Program-made: the position numbers and the translations under genes
Notes under the pieces: model-generated
Database searches by the model: none
Told to the model about the DNA's origin: nothing
Seen by the model: only the letters and a program-made list of their open reading frames with translations
From: Salinarchaeum sp. Harcht-Bsk1
GTDB taxonomy: Archaea; Halobacteriota; Halobacteria; Halobacteriales; Salinarchaeaceae
Reading direction: 5' to 3'
Assembly (NCBI RefSeq): GCF_000403645.1
Contig: NC_021313.1
Location: forward strand, 930,001-994,000
DNA length: 64,000 nucleotides
Shown here: positions 27,545 to 35,683 of the stretch, piece by piece
Numbering within the stretch: the stretch's first letter is position 1
How the letters are laid out: each line of letters starts with the position of its first letter

Positions 27545-27982
27545 ATGAGCCGAAGCAGAATCTCCTACATCGCGGTCTCACTCGTCATATTGACTCTCCT
27601 CGCTGGGTGCGGATACACCCCAACTGACGACACTGCCAGAGTGAGCTACGAAGGTCGCATGGAGCAGACTGGAAACGGTACTGTCCTCACTGGGTACTTG
27701 TATATCAATGGGGTAGAGGAGCAGGGCAACTATCAGAATGTGACAGTATCGGCATATGACCGGAACCGATCTGTCATTTACCAGGAGCGAATCGGTACCC
27801 TCAGTGCAAACGAACGATTGAACGTCTCTACAACGCTCCCTCGATCCACTCAGTACATTACGTTCACTTCACCAGACTTCTGGCACGAGGACATGACTGT
27901 CGCGTCGTATTGCTATCTTGAGTCAGAGGAACGATGGGGCTTCAATCGGGCCTCCTCGAATGAGGAGTTGTTGGACTGTTAA
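27545..27982 (+). CDS. Putative lipoprotein, unknown function
   Basis: This 145-residue protein begins with a lipoprotein signal (ISYIAVSLVILTLLAGC), with Cys22 as the lipid anchor. The rest looks like a small beta-rich domain (GYLYINGVEEQGNYQNVTVSAYD...) ending in a cysteine pair region (VASYCYLESEER...LLDC). It starts 6 bases after the metalloprotease frame ends, so they may be one transcript. The C-terminus is echoed in the remnant at 27998-28105. GC is low for the window. Confidence 0.75.
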   Translation: MSRSRISYIAVSLVILTLLAGCGYTPTDDTARVSYEGRMEQTGNGTVLTGYLYINGVEEQGNYQNVTVSAYDRNRSVIYQERIGTLSANERLNVSTTLPRSTQYITFTSPDFWHEDMTVASYCYLESEERWGFNRASSNEELLDC

Positions 27983-27997
27983 TTCAATCTGGCTAAT

Positions 27998-28105
27998 ATG
28001 ACGGCGTATCCGACCTTCGTCGAAACGTCCTACTGCTACTTCGACGAATCCGAGCGACTGGCGTCCAACCACGCGACGTCAGAAAACGGACTATTGGAAT
28101 GTTGA
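27998..28105 (+). pseudogene. Truncated paralog of the upstream lipoprotein (C-terminal remnant)
   Basis: The 35-codon frame encodes SYCYFDESERLASNHATSEN then GLLEC and stop. This aligns with the last 24 residues of the lipoprotein just upstream (SYCYLESEERWGFNRASSNE then ELLDC). Only the C-terminal part is present; there is no signal peptide or lipobox. It is best explained as the surviving end of a tandem duplicate. Confidence 0.7.
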
Positions 28106-28121
28106 TAACGGTGGAGGAATC

Positions 28122-28563
28122 ATGAAGCGGAGATGGGCATTGGCGTCGTCGTAATCATGGCAGCGATGAGTGGCTGCTCCATCGATCCAGGAAAGGTGCG
28201 ACCATTGAGTATGACGGGAATTCCACCGACGAGGACGAGTCATTCGCGATACACGGAGAAGTCGAGCTCTCAGGTCCTACCCCGCCTCAGGACAAATACC
28301 AAAACATCACGATATATCTATATTCAGAAGAATACGAATTGATCGATAGCCAGAACTTGGGAACCATCTACAATGACTCTACTCCCCTCCCAGTCTCCAT
28401 TTCTACAGATGAAATCCCGGAATACATCATAATCCACTCTGACGACCTCTGGGACGGGAAGACGTTGATAATGTACTACGTTCGGGATTCCATTGACGGA
28501 GTTGGCTACCGGCCCGAAAGAGCAACCGACCGTGATGAATTAGCGTTAGTGCCAAATACATGA
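28122..28563 (+). pseudogene. Frameshifted lipoprotein gene
   Basis: The ATG at 28122 opens a frame that stops after 10 codons (MKRRWALASS). A second frame from 28133 encodes a lipoprotein signal (GVVVIMAAMSGCSIDPG). Shortly after, near 28190-28200, sense continues in a third frame (TIEYDGNSTDEDESFAIHGE onward through IHSDDLWDGKTLIMYYVRDS) to the stop at 28561. Two frameshifts would restore a protein of about 145 residues, like its neighbour. No function is known. Confidence 0.65.
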
Positions 28564-28622
28564 GTACTGTGACCTGCTAGAATTGAAGAAATCCCTTATG
28601 TCAATATAGAATCAATAGATCG

Positions 28623-29133
28623 ATGAGAGTAATTCAACTCATTCTACTATTCGCCGTGGTCGGTTCGATGGTACTTCTCGGAGGGTGTATCGACACCGGA
28701 GATCAACGTGGAGAAGAATACGTTGACACATATGAAAGCCGTGTGGACATCTCGTTCGACATCCCCAACGACTCAGACCAGTATCCAATTGCAGGAGAGG
28801 TGAGAATGCGAATAGTGGACTCCAGATACCAAGATCTCGATGGCCTCACGATCTGTGCATACGGGGAGCAGGGAGCCGTTCTGCGTCGAGTGAGCTCGGG
28901 TCGATGAATGCAACGCACGCGGCATTTCCGTTCACTCTGTCACTGAATCGACAACCACGATACGTCTTCGTCGCCCATCCAGATTTACCGAGATTCCAGA
29001 GCTGAATCAAGACGTCATAGAGATAACAGATGATCGGGTGCGGGTTGGTCCAAGATATCCGACTGAATACATCGACGAGTTCGACTACTCCCGGTCGAAA
29101 AGTGAGGGGAACTGCGGAGCAGTATCTGGATGA
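28623..29133 (+). pseudogene. Frameshifted lipoprotein gene
   Basis: The first frame (28623-28907) encodes a lipoprotein signal (LILLFAVVGSMVLLGGC) and a beta-rich start, but ends early. The expected continuation appears in the next frame (MNATHAAFPFTLSLNRQPRY then VFVAHPD, from 28904), and then in a third frame (EIPELNQDVIEITDDRVRVG through GNCGAVSG, stop 29131-29133). Both shifts go in the same direction. Joined, the product would be about 170 residues. Signal and fold type match the two lipoproteins upstream. Confidence 0.65.
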
Positions 29134-29218
29134 TGAACCCCTGTTTAGACCCTGAGGGCTGTTTGCTTAGACTTCTACAGAGACGAGGATAGTCACCGAA
29201 AGCGGTCCCGGACTCCCC

Positions 29219-29842
29219 TCAGTCCACGTCCCGCCGCATCGCGATCTCGAACCACGGACACAGTCGTAGCTGCCGGTACCAGCGCGGGTTCTCGTGCAGT
29301 CGATCGTACGGCGCCCAGAGCACGCCAGCGACCTCCCCCTCGTCGGGATCGAGGTCGGTGTCGGTCAGCGTCGCCTGCAGGACGGCACAGACCTCGTGCT
29401 CGACGCCCTGGTCCTCGAAGTAGCGCTTGTACTCGAAGCGGTCCGTGACGCGGAGGTCGGTGTACTGGTCGGGCGTGATGCCGAGTTCCTCTTCGAGGCG
29501 CTCCTCGGTGGCCTCTTCCTGGGTCTGGCCCTCGACCGGATGGGAGGCGACGGTGCCGTCCCAGTGGGTGTCCCAGAGGCGCTTGTCGGGGCTGCGCTGG
29601 GCGAGGAGGATTCGGCCGTCCTCGTCGAACAGCAGGCAGGTGAAGGCGCGGTGGCGGATGCCCTCGCCCGTGTGGGCGTCGAGTCGGTTGACGGTCCCCT
29701 CCGTCTCGTCCTGCTCGTCGACGGCGATGACGTCCTGGCCCGCGTTGGGGTGTTCGAGTGGCTCCTCGGCGTCGGCGCCCTCCTCGCTGCCCCCGACGTC
29801 GGCCGCTTCGGCAGATCCGGCGTCGTTCTCCGTGGTACCCAT
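29219..29842 (-). CDS. idi: Isopentenyl-diphosphate delta-isomerase, type I (Nudix)
   Basis: This enzyme interconverts isopentenyl and dimethylallyl diphosphate, the first branch step to archaeal lipids and carotenoids. It has 207 residues from the ATG at 29842, with an extra acidic N-terminal tail of about 45 residues. Active-site motifs are present: the Cys in HRAFTCLLFDEDGR, WDTHWDGTVASHP, and the Nudix-like EEATEERLEEELG, then HEVCAVL. A GTG four codons upstream is an alternative start. It is the first of a minus-strand pair with the lipid kinase. Confidence 0.92.
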   Translation of the reverse strand: MGTTENDAGSAEAADVGGSEEGADAEEPLEHPNAGQDVIAVDEQDETEGTVNRLDAHTGEGIRHRAFTCLLFDEDGRILLAQRSPDKRLWDTHWDGTVASHPVEGQTQEEATEERLEEELGITPDQYTDLRVTDRFEYKRYFEDQGVEHEVCAVLQATLTDTDLDPDEGEVAGVLWAPYDRLHENPRWYRQLRLCPWFEIAMRRDVD

Positions 29843-29894
29843 GTGGCGATGCACGGCAACGCCATTGATAGCGGCTTCGACTCGAACCGTCCGG

Positions 29895-30914
29895 TCACTG
29901 CTCCTCGAGGCCCGTGGGGACCGAATCTGCGTCCGCGGACCCGTCCGGTTCGGGGTCGTCGCGCTCAGGTTCGGGGTCGTCGCCGTCGGGGTCGGATTCG
30001 TAGCCGTCGGGGTCGGGATCGTAGCTCTCGCCGACCGCGAGTTCGAGGACGCCCGGGCGGACGCCGGCGCTGAACGACTCCGCGGTCTCGATTTCGCCGT
30101 CGACGCTGATCCGATCGCGATCGCCGTGGATCTCGACGGTCACGGACTGCGTGCGGAACTCCGCGACGCCGTCGGCCTCGCTGACCGCGTGGCGCAGCGA
30201 CTGGCCCGCGAGTTCCAGCGTCGACGCCTGCTCGACCACCGCCACGTCGAGCAGACCGTCTTCGAGGTGCGCCTGGCTGCCACCGGGACGGGGAAATCGT
30301 CGACCGTTGCCGATCATGACGATGCCGGCCTCGGTCTCCCAGGGGTCGCTGTCGACCGGATCGATCGTCAGGTGGAGGCCGTCGAAGGCCGCCGCCGTGC
30401 TCGCGGTCGTCATCGCGTAGGCGAGCACGCCCCAGCGCTCTTTCGACGCCGATGCTGTGTCGGCGCTGGATTCGGCGGTCAGGCCGGCGACGACGGAGTT
30501 CAGGAACGGGGTGTCGTCGATCGTTCCGACGTCGATCGTCCGGATCTCGCCCTCGGTCAGCACCTCGAAGGCGTGTTCCAGGCCGGTAATACCGAGATTC
30601 CCCGCGAAGCTGTTGCCGGTGCCGGCGGGGACCACGCCGAACGTCGTATCGTCGAAGGCGTCCGCCCGGTCGATCCCCCGGACTGCACGGGTCAGCGTGC
30701 CGTCGCCGCCCGCAGCGGCGAGCATCGACGCGTCCGGCGCTGCGTCGGCCGCCGTCTCGACGACGTCCTCGGCGGAATCTGTCTCACGGATCTCGAAGTC
30801 GTACTGGCCGGCGAGGTCGTAGATCGTGGCCGCGTGCTCGCCGTCGCCGGCGGCGGGGTTGAGGACGAGGACGCGATCGCCGTCACTGCCGGCTAGAGGC
30901 GCTGGCGGGGACAT
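29895..30914 (-). CDS. Diacylglycerol/lipid kinase family protein (YegS/DagK)
   Basis: This 339-residue protein has the DAGK catalytic fold: NPAAGDGEHAATIY at the N-terminus, the nucleotide motif AAGGDGTLTRAVRGI and VPAGTGNSFAGNLGI. The substrate may be an archaeal lipid or a long-chain base; sequence alone does not decide. The C-terminal 45 residues are Asp/Pro/Glu rich, probably disordered. The ATG at 30914 is chosen because the conserved domain begins 12 residues later. It lies 52 bases upstream of idi on the same strand. Confidence 0.87.
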   Translation of the reverse strand: MSPPAPLAGSDGDRVLVLNPAAGDGEHAATIYDLAGQYDFEIRETDSAEDVVETAADAAPDASMLAAAGGDGTLTRAVRGIDRADAFDDTTFGVVPAGTGNSFAGNLGITGLEHAFEVLTEGEIRTIDVGTIDDTPFLNSVVAGLTAESSADTASASKERWGVLAYAMTTASTAAAFDGLHLTIDPVDSDPWETEAGIVMIGNGRRFPRPGGSQAHLEDGLLDVAVVEQASTLELAGQSLRHAVSEADGVAEFRTQSVTVEIHGDRDRISVDGEIETAESFSAGVRPGVLELAVGESYDPDPDGYESDPDGDDPEPERDDPEPDGSADADSVPTGLEEQ

Positions 30915-30966
30915 GTGTCCCCTTCGCGACGACAGTAAAAAGTGCTTGCGCGGCCTCCCTTGGTTC

Positions 30967-31710
30967 GTGTACGCCGTCGACCTCCACACGCACACCCGGT
31001 TCTTCCACGGCTTCGAGGCACGATCGACGGCGTTCGATCCCGTGGGCGCCCGATTGCTGACGGCGCTGGCGAAGCGACGGGGGCTCGACGCCCTGGCGGT
31101 GACGAACCACGACTACTCGTGGCTCCCCACGGGTCATCCCCACGCCCGGCGAGCGGGTGCCCACCAGGGCAGCGACGTCCGACTCGACGGCGGCACCGCG
31201 GCCAGGGGGCCGGATCAGCCGGACGAGTTCCTCACGCTCCCCGGGATCGAGATCTCGACGACCCGGGGGCACCTGCTCGTCGTCGGCCCCGATCCGCCGG
31301 CGTTCACGGAGCCCGGTACGCTCGCGCCCGACGAGGCGATCGACCTGGCACACGAACGGGGTTGCGCCGCGATCATCCCGCATCCGTTCCGGGCGAGCAC
31401 CGTCCGAGAGACCGACGCGACGGCCGACGCCGTCGAGGTCAACGGCAAGCACACCCACCACAAGGAGCGGGTGGCACTGCTGGCCGAGGAGCGAGACTGT
31501 CCGATCGTCGGCGGGAGCGACGCTCACTACCCGGTGGAAGTCGGTCGTTCGTACACGCGTGTGGACGCCGAGGAACTCACGCCGGAGAGCGTCGTCGACG
31601 CGATCCGTGACGGTCGCGTGGAACCGGCGGTGCGGGAGTACCGGCTCGACCGGGTGCTCACACCGGTCTACAGCGCGATCCACCGGCTGAAGGGAGACAC
31701 GTCGAGCTAG
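30967..31710 (+). CDS. PHP-domain metal-dependent phosphoesterase
   Basis: This 247-residue protein begins at a GTG with YAVDLHTHTRFFHGF, the HxH metal ligands of the PHP fold. Further ligands are VTNHDYSW, PGIEISTTRGHLLVVG, IIPHPFR and GGSDAHYP. Family members hydrolyse phosphate esters or nucleotides. An ATG at 30913 in the same frame would add 18 residues that do not look conserved; a TATA-like gtaaaaag about 25 bases before the GTG supports the short form. It diverges from the lipid kinase. Confidence 0.85.
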   Translation: MYAVDLHTHTRFFHGFEARSTAFDPVGARLLTALAKRRGLDALAVTNHDYSWLPTGHPHARRAGAHQGSDVRLDGGTAARGPDQPDEFLTLPGIEISTTRGHLLVVGPDPPAFTEPGTLAPDEAIDLAHERGCAAIIPHPFRASTVRETDATADAVEVNGKHTHHKERVALLAEERDCPIVGGSDAHYPVEVGRSYTRVDAEELTPESVVDAIRDGRVEPAVREYRLDRVLTPVYSAIHRLKGDTSS

Positions 31711-31736
31711 CTGGATCGAATCGGCAGGGATCGTTC

Positions 31737-32150
31737 TCAGCCGAGTTGCTCGTCGAGAATGAGCCGCGTCTTCGTGTTGACGACCTCGGAGAGCTCCCGG
31801 GCCTGCGTGATCAGGTCGTTGACGCCCTGGGTGTCGGGCGCGTCGACGACGAGGACGATGTCCTGCTCGCCGGAGACCATCCAGACGAAGTCGACCTGGG
31901 CCCAGTCGGCCATCGACTCCGAGACGGCCTGGGTGTCGACGTCGACGTCCACCTCGACTTCGATCATCGCCTTGATGTTCCCGGTGTGGGTAGCGACGGT
32001 GAAGCGTTCGATCACGCCGTCCTCGAGCATGCGCTCGACGCGGTTGCGGACGGTGCCCTCGGAGGTGTCCACCTCGTCGGCGATTTCGGTGTAGGGCGTT
32101 CGCGAATCCCGACGCAGGATCGACAGGATCTCGCGGTCCAGATCGTCCAT
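31737..32150 (-). CDS. Lrp/AsnC-family transcriptional regulator
   Basis: This 137-residue protein has an N-terminal HTH (LDREILSILRRDSRTPYTEI then ADEVDTSEGTVRNRVERML) and a C-terminal RAM or AsnC ligand-binding domain (AMIEVEVDVDVDTQAVSESM, FVWMVSGEQDIVLVVDAPD). Such regulators respond to amino acids. It diverges from carA with 105 bases between, which contain repeated TCGTAACGA motifs, so control of carA and of itself is likely. The regulated amino acid is unknown; glutamine or arginine would fit carA. Confidence 0.88.
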   Translation of the reverse strand: MDDLDREILSILRRDSRTPYTEIADEVDTSEGTVRNRVERMLEDGVIERFTVATHTGNIKAMIEVEVDVDVDTQAVSESMADWAQVDFVWMVSGEQDIVLVVDAPDTQGVNDLITQARELSEVVNTKTRLILDEQLG

Positions 32151-32186
32151 CGAGATTGGACCCTTTCGAGCGGGGGCACTTGGTGA

Positions 32187-32256
32187 TTACGAAATTCGTA
32201 ACGAATCTTCGAACGCAAGCATTAACACCGGCGGAGACATTCGCATCTCGTAACGA
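32187..32256. promoter_or_regulatory. Candidate Lrp operator in the lrp-carA intergenic region
   Basis: The stretch 32187-32201 is a perfect 7-base inverted repeat (TTACGAA-A-TTCGTAA). Its right arm lies within TCGTAACGA (32196-32204). The same nonamer recurs at 32248-32256, ending on the A of the carA ATG. Two identical nonamers and a palindrome in a divergent region next to an Lrp gene fit an autoregulated switch. This is inference. Confidence 0.5.
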
Positions 32257-33332
32257 TGGACGCCTACGTCGCGGTGGAAGGTGGCCAGGTGCTCGAGGCA
32301 CGTGGTCGCTCCCCAGGACGCACGAACGGTGAACTGGTGTTCACGACCGCCTACACTGGGTACGAAGAGAGTCTGACCGATCCCTCCTACGAGGAGCAGA
32401 TCCTGACCTTCTCCTACCCGCTGATCGGGAACTACGGCGTCCGAGAGGAACGCTTCGAGTCCGACCGGGTCCACCCCCGGGCCGTCGTTTCCCGCGAACT
32501 CACCGACGACGTCGCCGACTGGCTCGCCGAGGAGGACGTGCCCGCCGTCGACCACATCGACACCCGCGACCTCGTCGTGGACATCCGCGAGGAGGGTGCG
32601 ATGGAGTGTGGCATCGCCGTCGGCGAGGACGTCACGCCCGAGGACGCGCTCGCGGAACTCGAGGACTGCGTCCCGATGAGCGACCACACCGACATCGGCG
32701 CGCAGGTCACCGTCGACGAACTCACGACGTTCAACGCCGAGGGCGACGGCGCGGAGGTTGCGCTCGTCGACTGCGGCGCCAAGGGCTCGATCACGAACTC
32801 GCTCGTCGAGCGCGGCGCGACCGTCCACGTCCTCCCCTACGACGCGACGATCGAGGACGTCGACGCCATCGACCCGGACCTGCTGTTCATCTCGAACGGC
32901 CCCGGCGACCCCGCGAACTTCGAGGCCGCCATCGAACTCGTCGAGGACGCCCTGGACGAGTACCCCCTCGCCGGCATCTGCCTCGGCCAGCAGATCGTCG
33001 CCGAGGCTCTCGGCGGCGAGACCGAGAAGATGGCCTTCGGCCACCGCGGCGTGAACCAGCCCGTCATGGACCTCCGCACGGACCAGGTCGTCATGACGAC
33101 CCAGAACCACGGCTACTCCGTCGCCGAGCCCGGCGACGTCCTCGAGGTCACGCAGATCAACGTCAACGACGACACGCCGGAGGGCCTGGAGTCCGACGAG
33201 CACGAGATCATCACCCGCCAGTACCACCCCGAGGCCCATCCGGGGCCCCACGACTCGCTGTCCTTCTTCGACGACGTGCTGGCGATGACCGACGGCGCGC
33301 CGGCTGACTCGGCTGCAGTCGCGGACGACTGA
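32256..33332 (+). CDS. carA: Carbamoyl-phosphate synthase, small (glutaminase) subunit
   Basis: CarA hydrolyses glutamine and sends ammonia to CarB to make carbamoyl phosphate for arginine and pyrimidines. The 358-residue length is normal. The N-terminal domain begins MDAYVAVEGGQVLEARG and contains YTGYEESLTDPSYEEQIL. The glutaminase nucleophile lies in LAGICLGQQIVAEALGG, and the His-Glu of the triad in QYHPEAHPGPHD. carB is not in this window. The start codon coincides with a copy of the TCGTAACGA motif. Confidence 0.95.
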   Translation: MDAYVAVEGGQVLEARGRSPGRTNGELVFTTAYTGYEESLTDPSYEEQILTFSYPLIGNYGVREERFESDRVHPRAVVSRELTDDVADWLAEEDVPAVDHIDTRDLVVDIREEGAMECGIAVGEDVTPEDALAELEDCVPMSDHTDIGAQVTVDELTTFNAEGDGAEVALVDCGAKGSITNSLVERGATVHVLPYDATIEDVDAIDPDLLFISNGPGDPANFEAAIELVEDALDEYPLAGICLGQQIVAEALGGETEKMAFGHRGVNQPVMDLRTDQVVMTTQNHGYSVAEPGDVLEVTQINVNDDTPEGLESDEHEIITRQYHPEAHPGPHDSLSFFDDVLAMTDGAPADSAAVADD

Positions 33333-33515
33333 AACGCGGGGTAGCGTGTTTCGTCGTAATTCAGACGCATCGACAGCGGCAGCGATGGGACGCTGGTCCG
33401 CTACCGCAAGGAATACAGCCACCGTCGTGCTGAGAGCACCCGATCACTGCGATCGTGGTGACGGCGTGTGGTACACGGATCCGTCGTTAGCGACGACCGG
33501 TACCCTCCTCGTCGA

Positions 33516-33701
33516 TCACTCCGGATGCTCGTTCTTTTCGACTTCCGTGACGATCACGTCCCAGTCGGGATGTTCGACGCCATTCCGACATTCGAATCCG
33601 CCTTCCACGTCGACGCCGTTCTCGTAGGCCGTGCGAAGGAGTGCTTTCAACTCCTCGTTCAATGCGTCCTTCGACGTTACCGAGGGTTCCTCAGTCGTCA
33701 T
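33516..33701 (-). CDS. Small haloarchaeal protein, unknown function
   Basis: This 61-residue acidic protein (SKDALNEELKALLRTAYENG then WDVIVTEVEKNEHPE) overlaps the end of the HalOD1 gene by 11 bases, implying translational coupling. It contains one cysteine in VEGGFECRNG. Small proteins of this kind often accompany HalOD1 genes in haloarchaea, as I recall. No domain can be named. Confidence 0.65.
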   Translation of the reverse strand: MTTEEPSVTSKDALNEELKALLRTAYENGVDVEGGFECRNGVEHPDWDVIVTEVEKNEHPE

Positions 33702-34047
33702 TGTCCCGTCCCCCGCCGTGATATGCAGCCGTGCGTTCGTGTTCCGGTGTGATTGTGATCACACCGTGGCTGTGTACGGTGATCGAATACCCCTCGTGGG
33801 AGAGTGCAACCTGCGTGTCCCCGTTCGACTCGGGGCGAACGCGAACGAGCGCATCTAACGCGTCGGTGTCCACAGTCGAGTGGAGCGGTTCCAGTGCTGC
33901 CGGATCAGTGTCCAGTACGTCCGCCAGCGTTGCGATAACGGCCATGCTCGCAGGTGTCTTCTCGTGATCGAACTGGGTGCGAACAGTTACGGAGTCCTGA
34001 GAGTACTCGACGGCTTCGACTTCAATCCCCGATGCAGTTACGGCCAT
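33691..34047 (-). CDS. HalOD1 output-domain protein
   Basis: This 118-residue protein has the HalOD1 pattern: PASMAVIATLADVLDTDPAA then LEPLHSTVDTDALDALVRV, and the C-terminal SHEGYSITVHSHGVITITPE. HalOD1 is a haloarchaeal output domain of unknown biochemical function, predicted to act in signal response. It is followed by a small acidic gene that overlaps it. The strong AT-rich promoter at 34089-34112 precedes it. Confidence 0.8.
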   Translation of the reverse strand: MAVTASGIEVEAVEYSQDSVTVRTQFDHEKTPASMAVIATLADVLDTDPAALEPLHSTVDTDALDALVRVRPESNGDTQVALSHEGYSITVHSHGVITITPEHERTAAYHGGGRDNDD

Positions 34048-34088
34048 CTGCCCGATTCTAGCCGTCTGCGTCGGTTCAGCAGGGATGC

Positions 34089-34112
34089 TGTTTATACAGT
34101 ATATTTATAAGT
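34089..34112 (-). promoter_or_regulatory. AT-rich promoter region of the HalOD1 gene
   Basis: On the minus strand the segment reads as two TATA-like elements, TATAAATATA and TGTATAAACAG, 40-65 bases before the HalOD1 ATG at 34047. CTGTTTATACAG is nearly palindromic. In a high-GC genome such a stretch is distinctive. Confidence 0.5.
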
Positions 34113-34129
34113 GAGATTGCTCCGAACGA

Positions 34130-34774
34130 TCACGACGTGCTGCTGAGCGTTGCCCCGATAAGGCGGTGATGTCCGCGTCGAAGACGTGAGGAAAGCGACT
34201 GCTGGGTGATGCCGATCTCGTCAGCGATCTCTTGGAGCGACGCCTCGCGTGGAGAGTCGAAGTAGCCCCGCTCGTAGGCCAACACCAGCGCCTCGCGCTG
34301 TGTCTCGGTCAACTCGTAGCCCTCTCCCTGGATCGGAAGCATCGCGTGGACGGCGGTGATCGCGATCGGAATGTCGTTTTCCTGGCAGTACTCTCGAAAC
34401 GCGGCGAGCGTCTCCTGGCTCTCGCCGCGCACCTCGAACCGCCATTCCTCTTTCGTTCCAGTCCCGGAGAGGACGACGACGTTGGCCTCTGCAAGCGCAC
34501 TCAAGATACCGAAGTACTCCTGCTCCCACTCGGCGCGCATGAGATACTCGTCCTCGATACTATCGATCAGTCGAATATTGCTCACCCCGGCGTGTGGTTC
34601 GAAGGCGGCTTCCATGTCGTCCGTGTCCGCACCGCGTACCCAGAAGTACGGAATGATCAGCGTCTCGTGTGGAATCAGCCGCTCCAGTTCGACCGTCACT
34701 CCCGGCAAGTTCTCGAAGACACTGCCCAGCGGAAACTCTGCTACCGGACTCGTGAACTCCATCACAGTCGCCAT
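34130..34774 (-). CDS. HTH_10 (bacterio-opsin activator type) transcriptional regulator
   Basis: This 214-residue protein has a C-terminal HTH_10 domain (LTETQREALVLAYERGYFDS then ASLQEIADEIGITQQSLSSR). The N-terminal 145 residues form the associated regulatory domain (FPLGSVFENLPGVTVELERL, FWVRGADTDDMEAAF). It lacks PAS and GAF domains. An in-frame extension upstream overlaps the divergent gene's region and is not supported; the ATG at 34774 starts MATVMEFTSPVAEF. It pairs divergently with a second HTH_10 gene at 34963. Confidence 0.88.
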   Translation of the reverse strand: MATVMEFTSPVAEFPLGSVFENLPGVTVELERLIPHETLIIPYFWVRGADTDDMEAAFEPHAGVSNIRLIDSIEDEYLMRAEWEQEYFGILSALAEANVVVLSGTGTKEEWRFEVRGESQETLAAFREYCQENDIPIAITAVHAMLPIQGEGYELTETQREALVLAYERGYFDSPREASLQEIADEIGITQQSLSSRLRRGHHRLIGATLSSTS

Positions 34775-34962
34775 GGCAACCCTACGTGTAGCGTTCGGAT
34801 AATCGGAAAGGGTGATGTACCATGGCTCAAAAGTCTCACGCTGTAATTCCTCGGTACCGTGCAGCCGATGGTAATCGACGGTGCTCGTCCGAGCGCAGGG
34901 TACCATGATACACCATGTCATCTGCTTTTGTAGGACCGACCAATCTAGTCGCTCATGCCAGT

Positions 34963-35625
34963 ATGAGCGTGATCGCAGAGGTTCGCATCCCATCCGACGA
35001 TTTCGAACTCGGACAAATCCTCAGTCTGGAGCAAGCCTCGGCTATCGAACTGGAAACGCTCGTCCCGAGTGGGAACGTGACCGTGCCACTCTTCTGGGTC
35101 TACGAACCGGTCGAAAACGGCTTTCGCGAGACCGTCGAACGCTATCCGACTGTCAACAGCATTACCGAAGTGGACGTGTTCGACGACAGGACGCTCATCA
35201 GGCTCGACTGGGATGCGAGCCAGGACCACCTGTTTCAGTGTATCTTGGAACACGACGGGCAGATACTGGGTGCGACTGGATCGCCAGACGGTTGGAATTT
35301 CGAGCTGCGATTCGCAAACCGCGAGGCATTGAGTCAGTGCCAGGACTGCTGTGAGGCCGCGCACATCACGCTGGAGCTAACCCGAATATACAATCCGACG
35401 GACCCTGAGGCCGGTCCGTGGTACGGCCTGAGTGAGCCCCAACGAGAAGCGCTCACGCTCGCCGTTCGAAAGGGATACTACGACATTCCACGCGGCTGTA
35501 CGACCGCGGAGTTAGCTGACGAACTCGGGATTTCCGATCAGGCGGTGACGGAGCGACTGCGTCGTTCTATCGGTACGTTCGGGAGATACGCACTCATTCC
35601 CCCAGCGTCCGGAGAAGGTGAGTGA
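34963..35625 (+). CDS. HTH_10 transcriptional regulator, divergent paralog
   Basis: This 220-residue protein shares the plan of the divergent gene: regulatory domain (IPSDDFELGQILSLEQASAI, FWVYEPVENGFRETV) and HTH_10 (LSEPQREALTLAVRKGYYDI then TTAELADELGISDQAVTERL). The two genes are paralogs placed back to back with about 190 bases between them. ATG at 34963 (MSVIAEVRIPSDDF) is preferred to one at 34915. Targets are unknown. Confidence 0.88.
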   Translation: MSVIAEVRIPSDDFELGQILSLEQASAIELETLVPSGNVTVPLFWVYEPVENGFRETVERYPTVNSITEVDVFDDRTLIRLDWDASQDHLFQCILEHDGQILGATGSPDGWNFELRFANREALSQCQDCCEAAHITLELTRIYNPTDPEAGPWYGLSEPQREALTLAVRKGYYDIPRGCTTAELADELGISDQAVTERLRRSIGTFGRYALIPPASGEGE

Positions 35626-35683
35626 CTGTTGGCATTATACACCATGGGACAGAACCAGGCAGAGTGGACGACGCTATGTGCGT

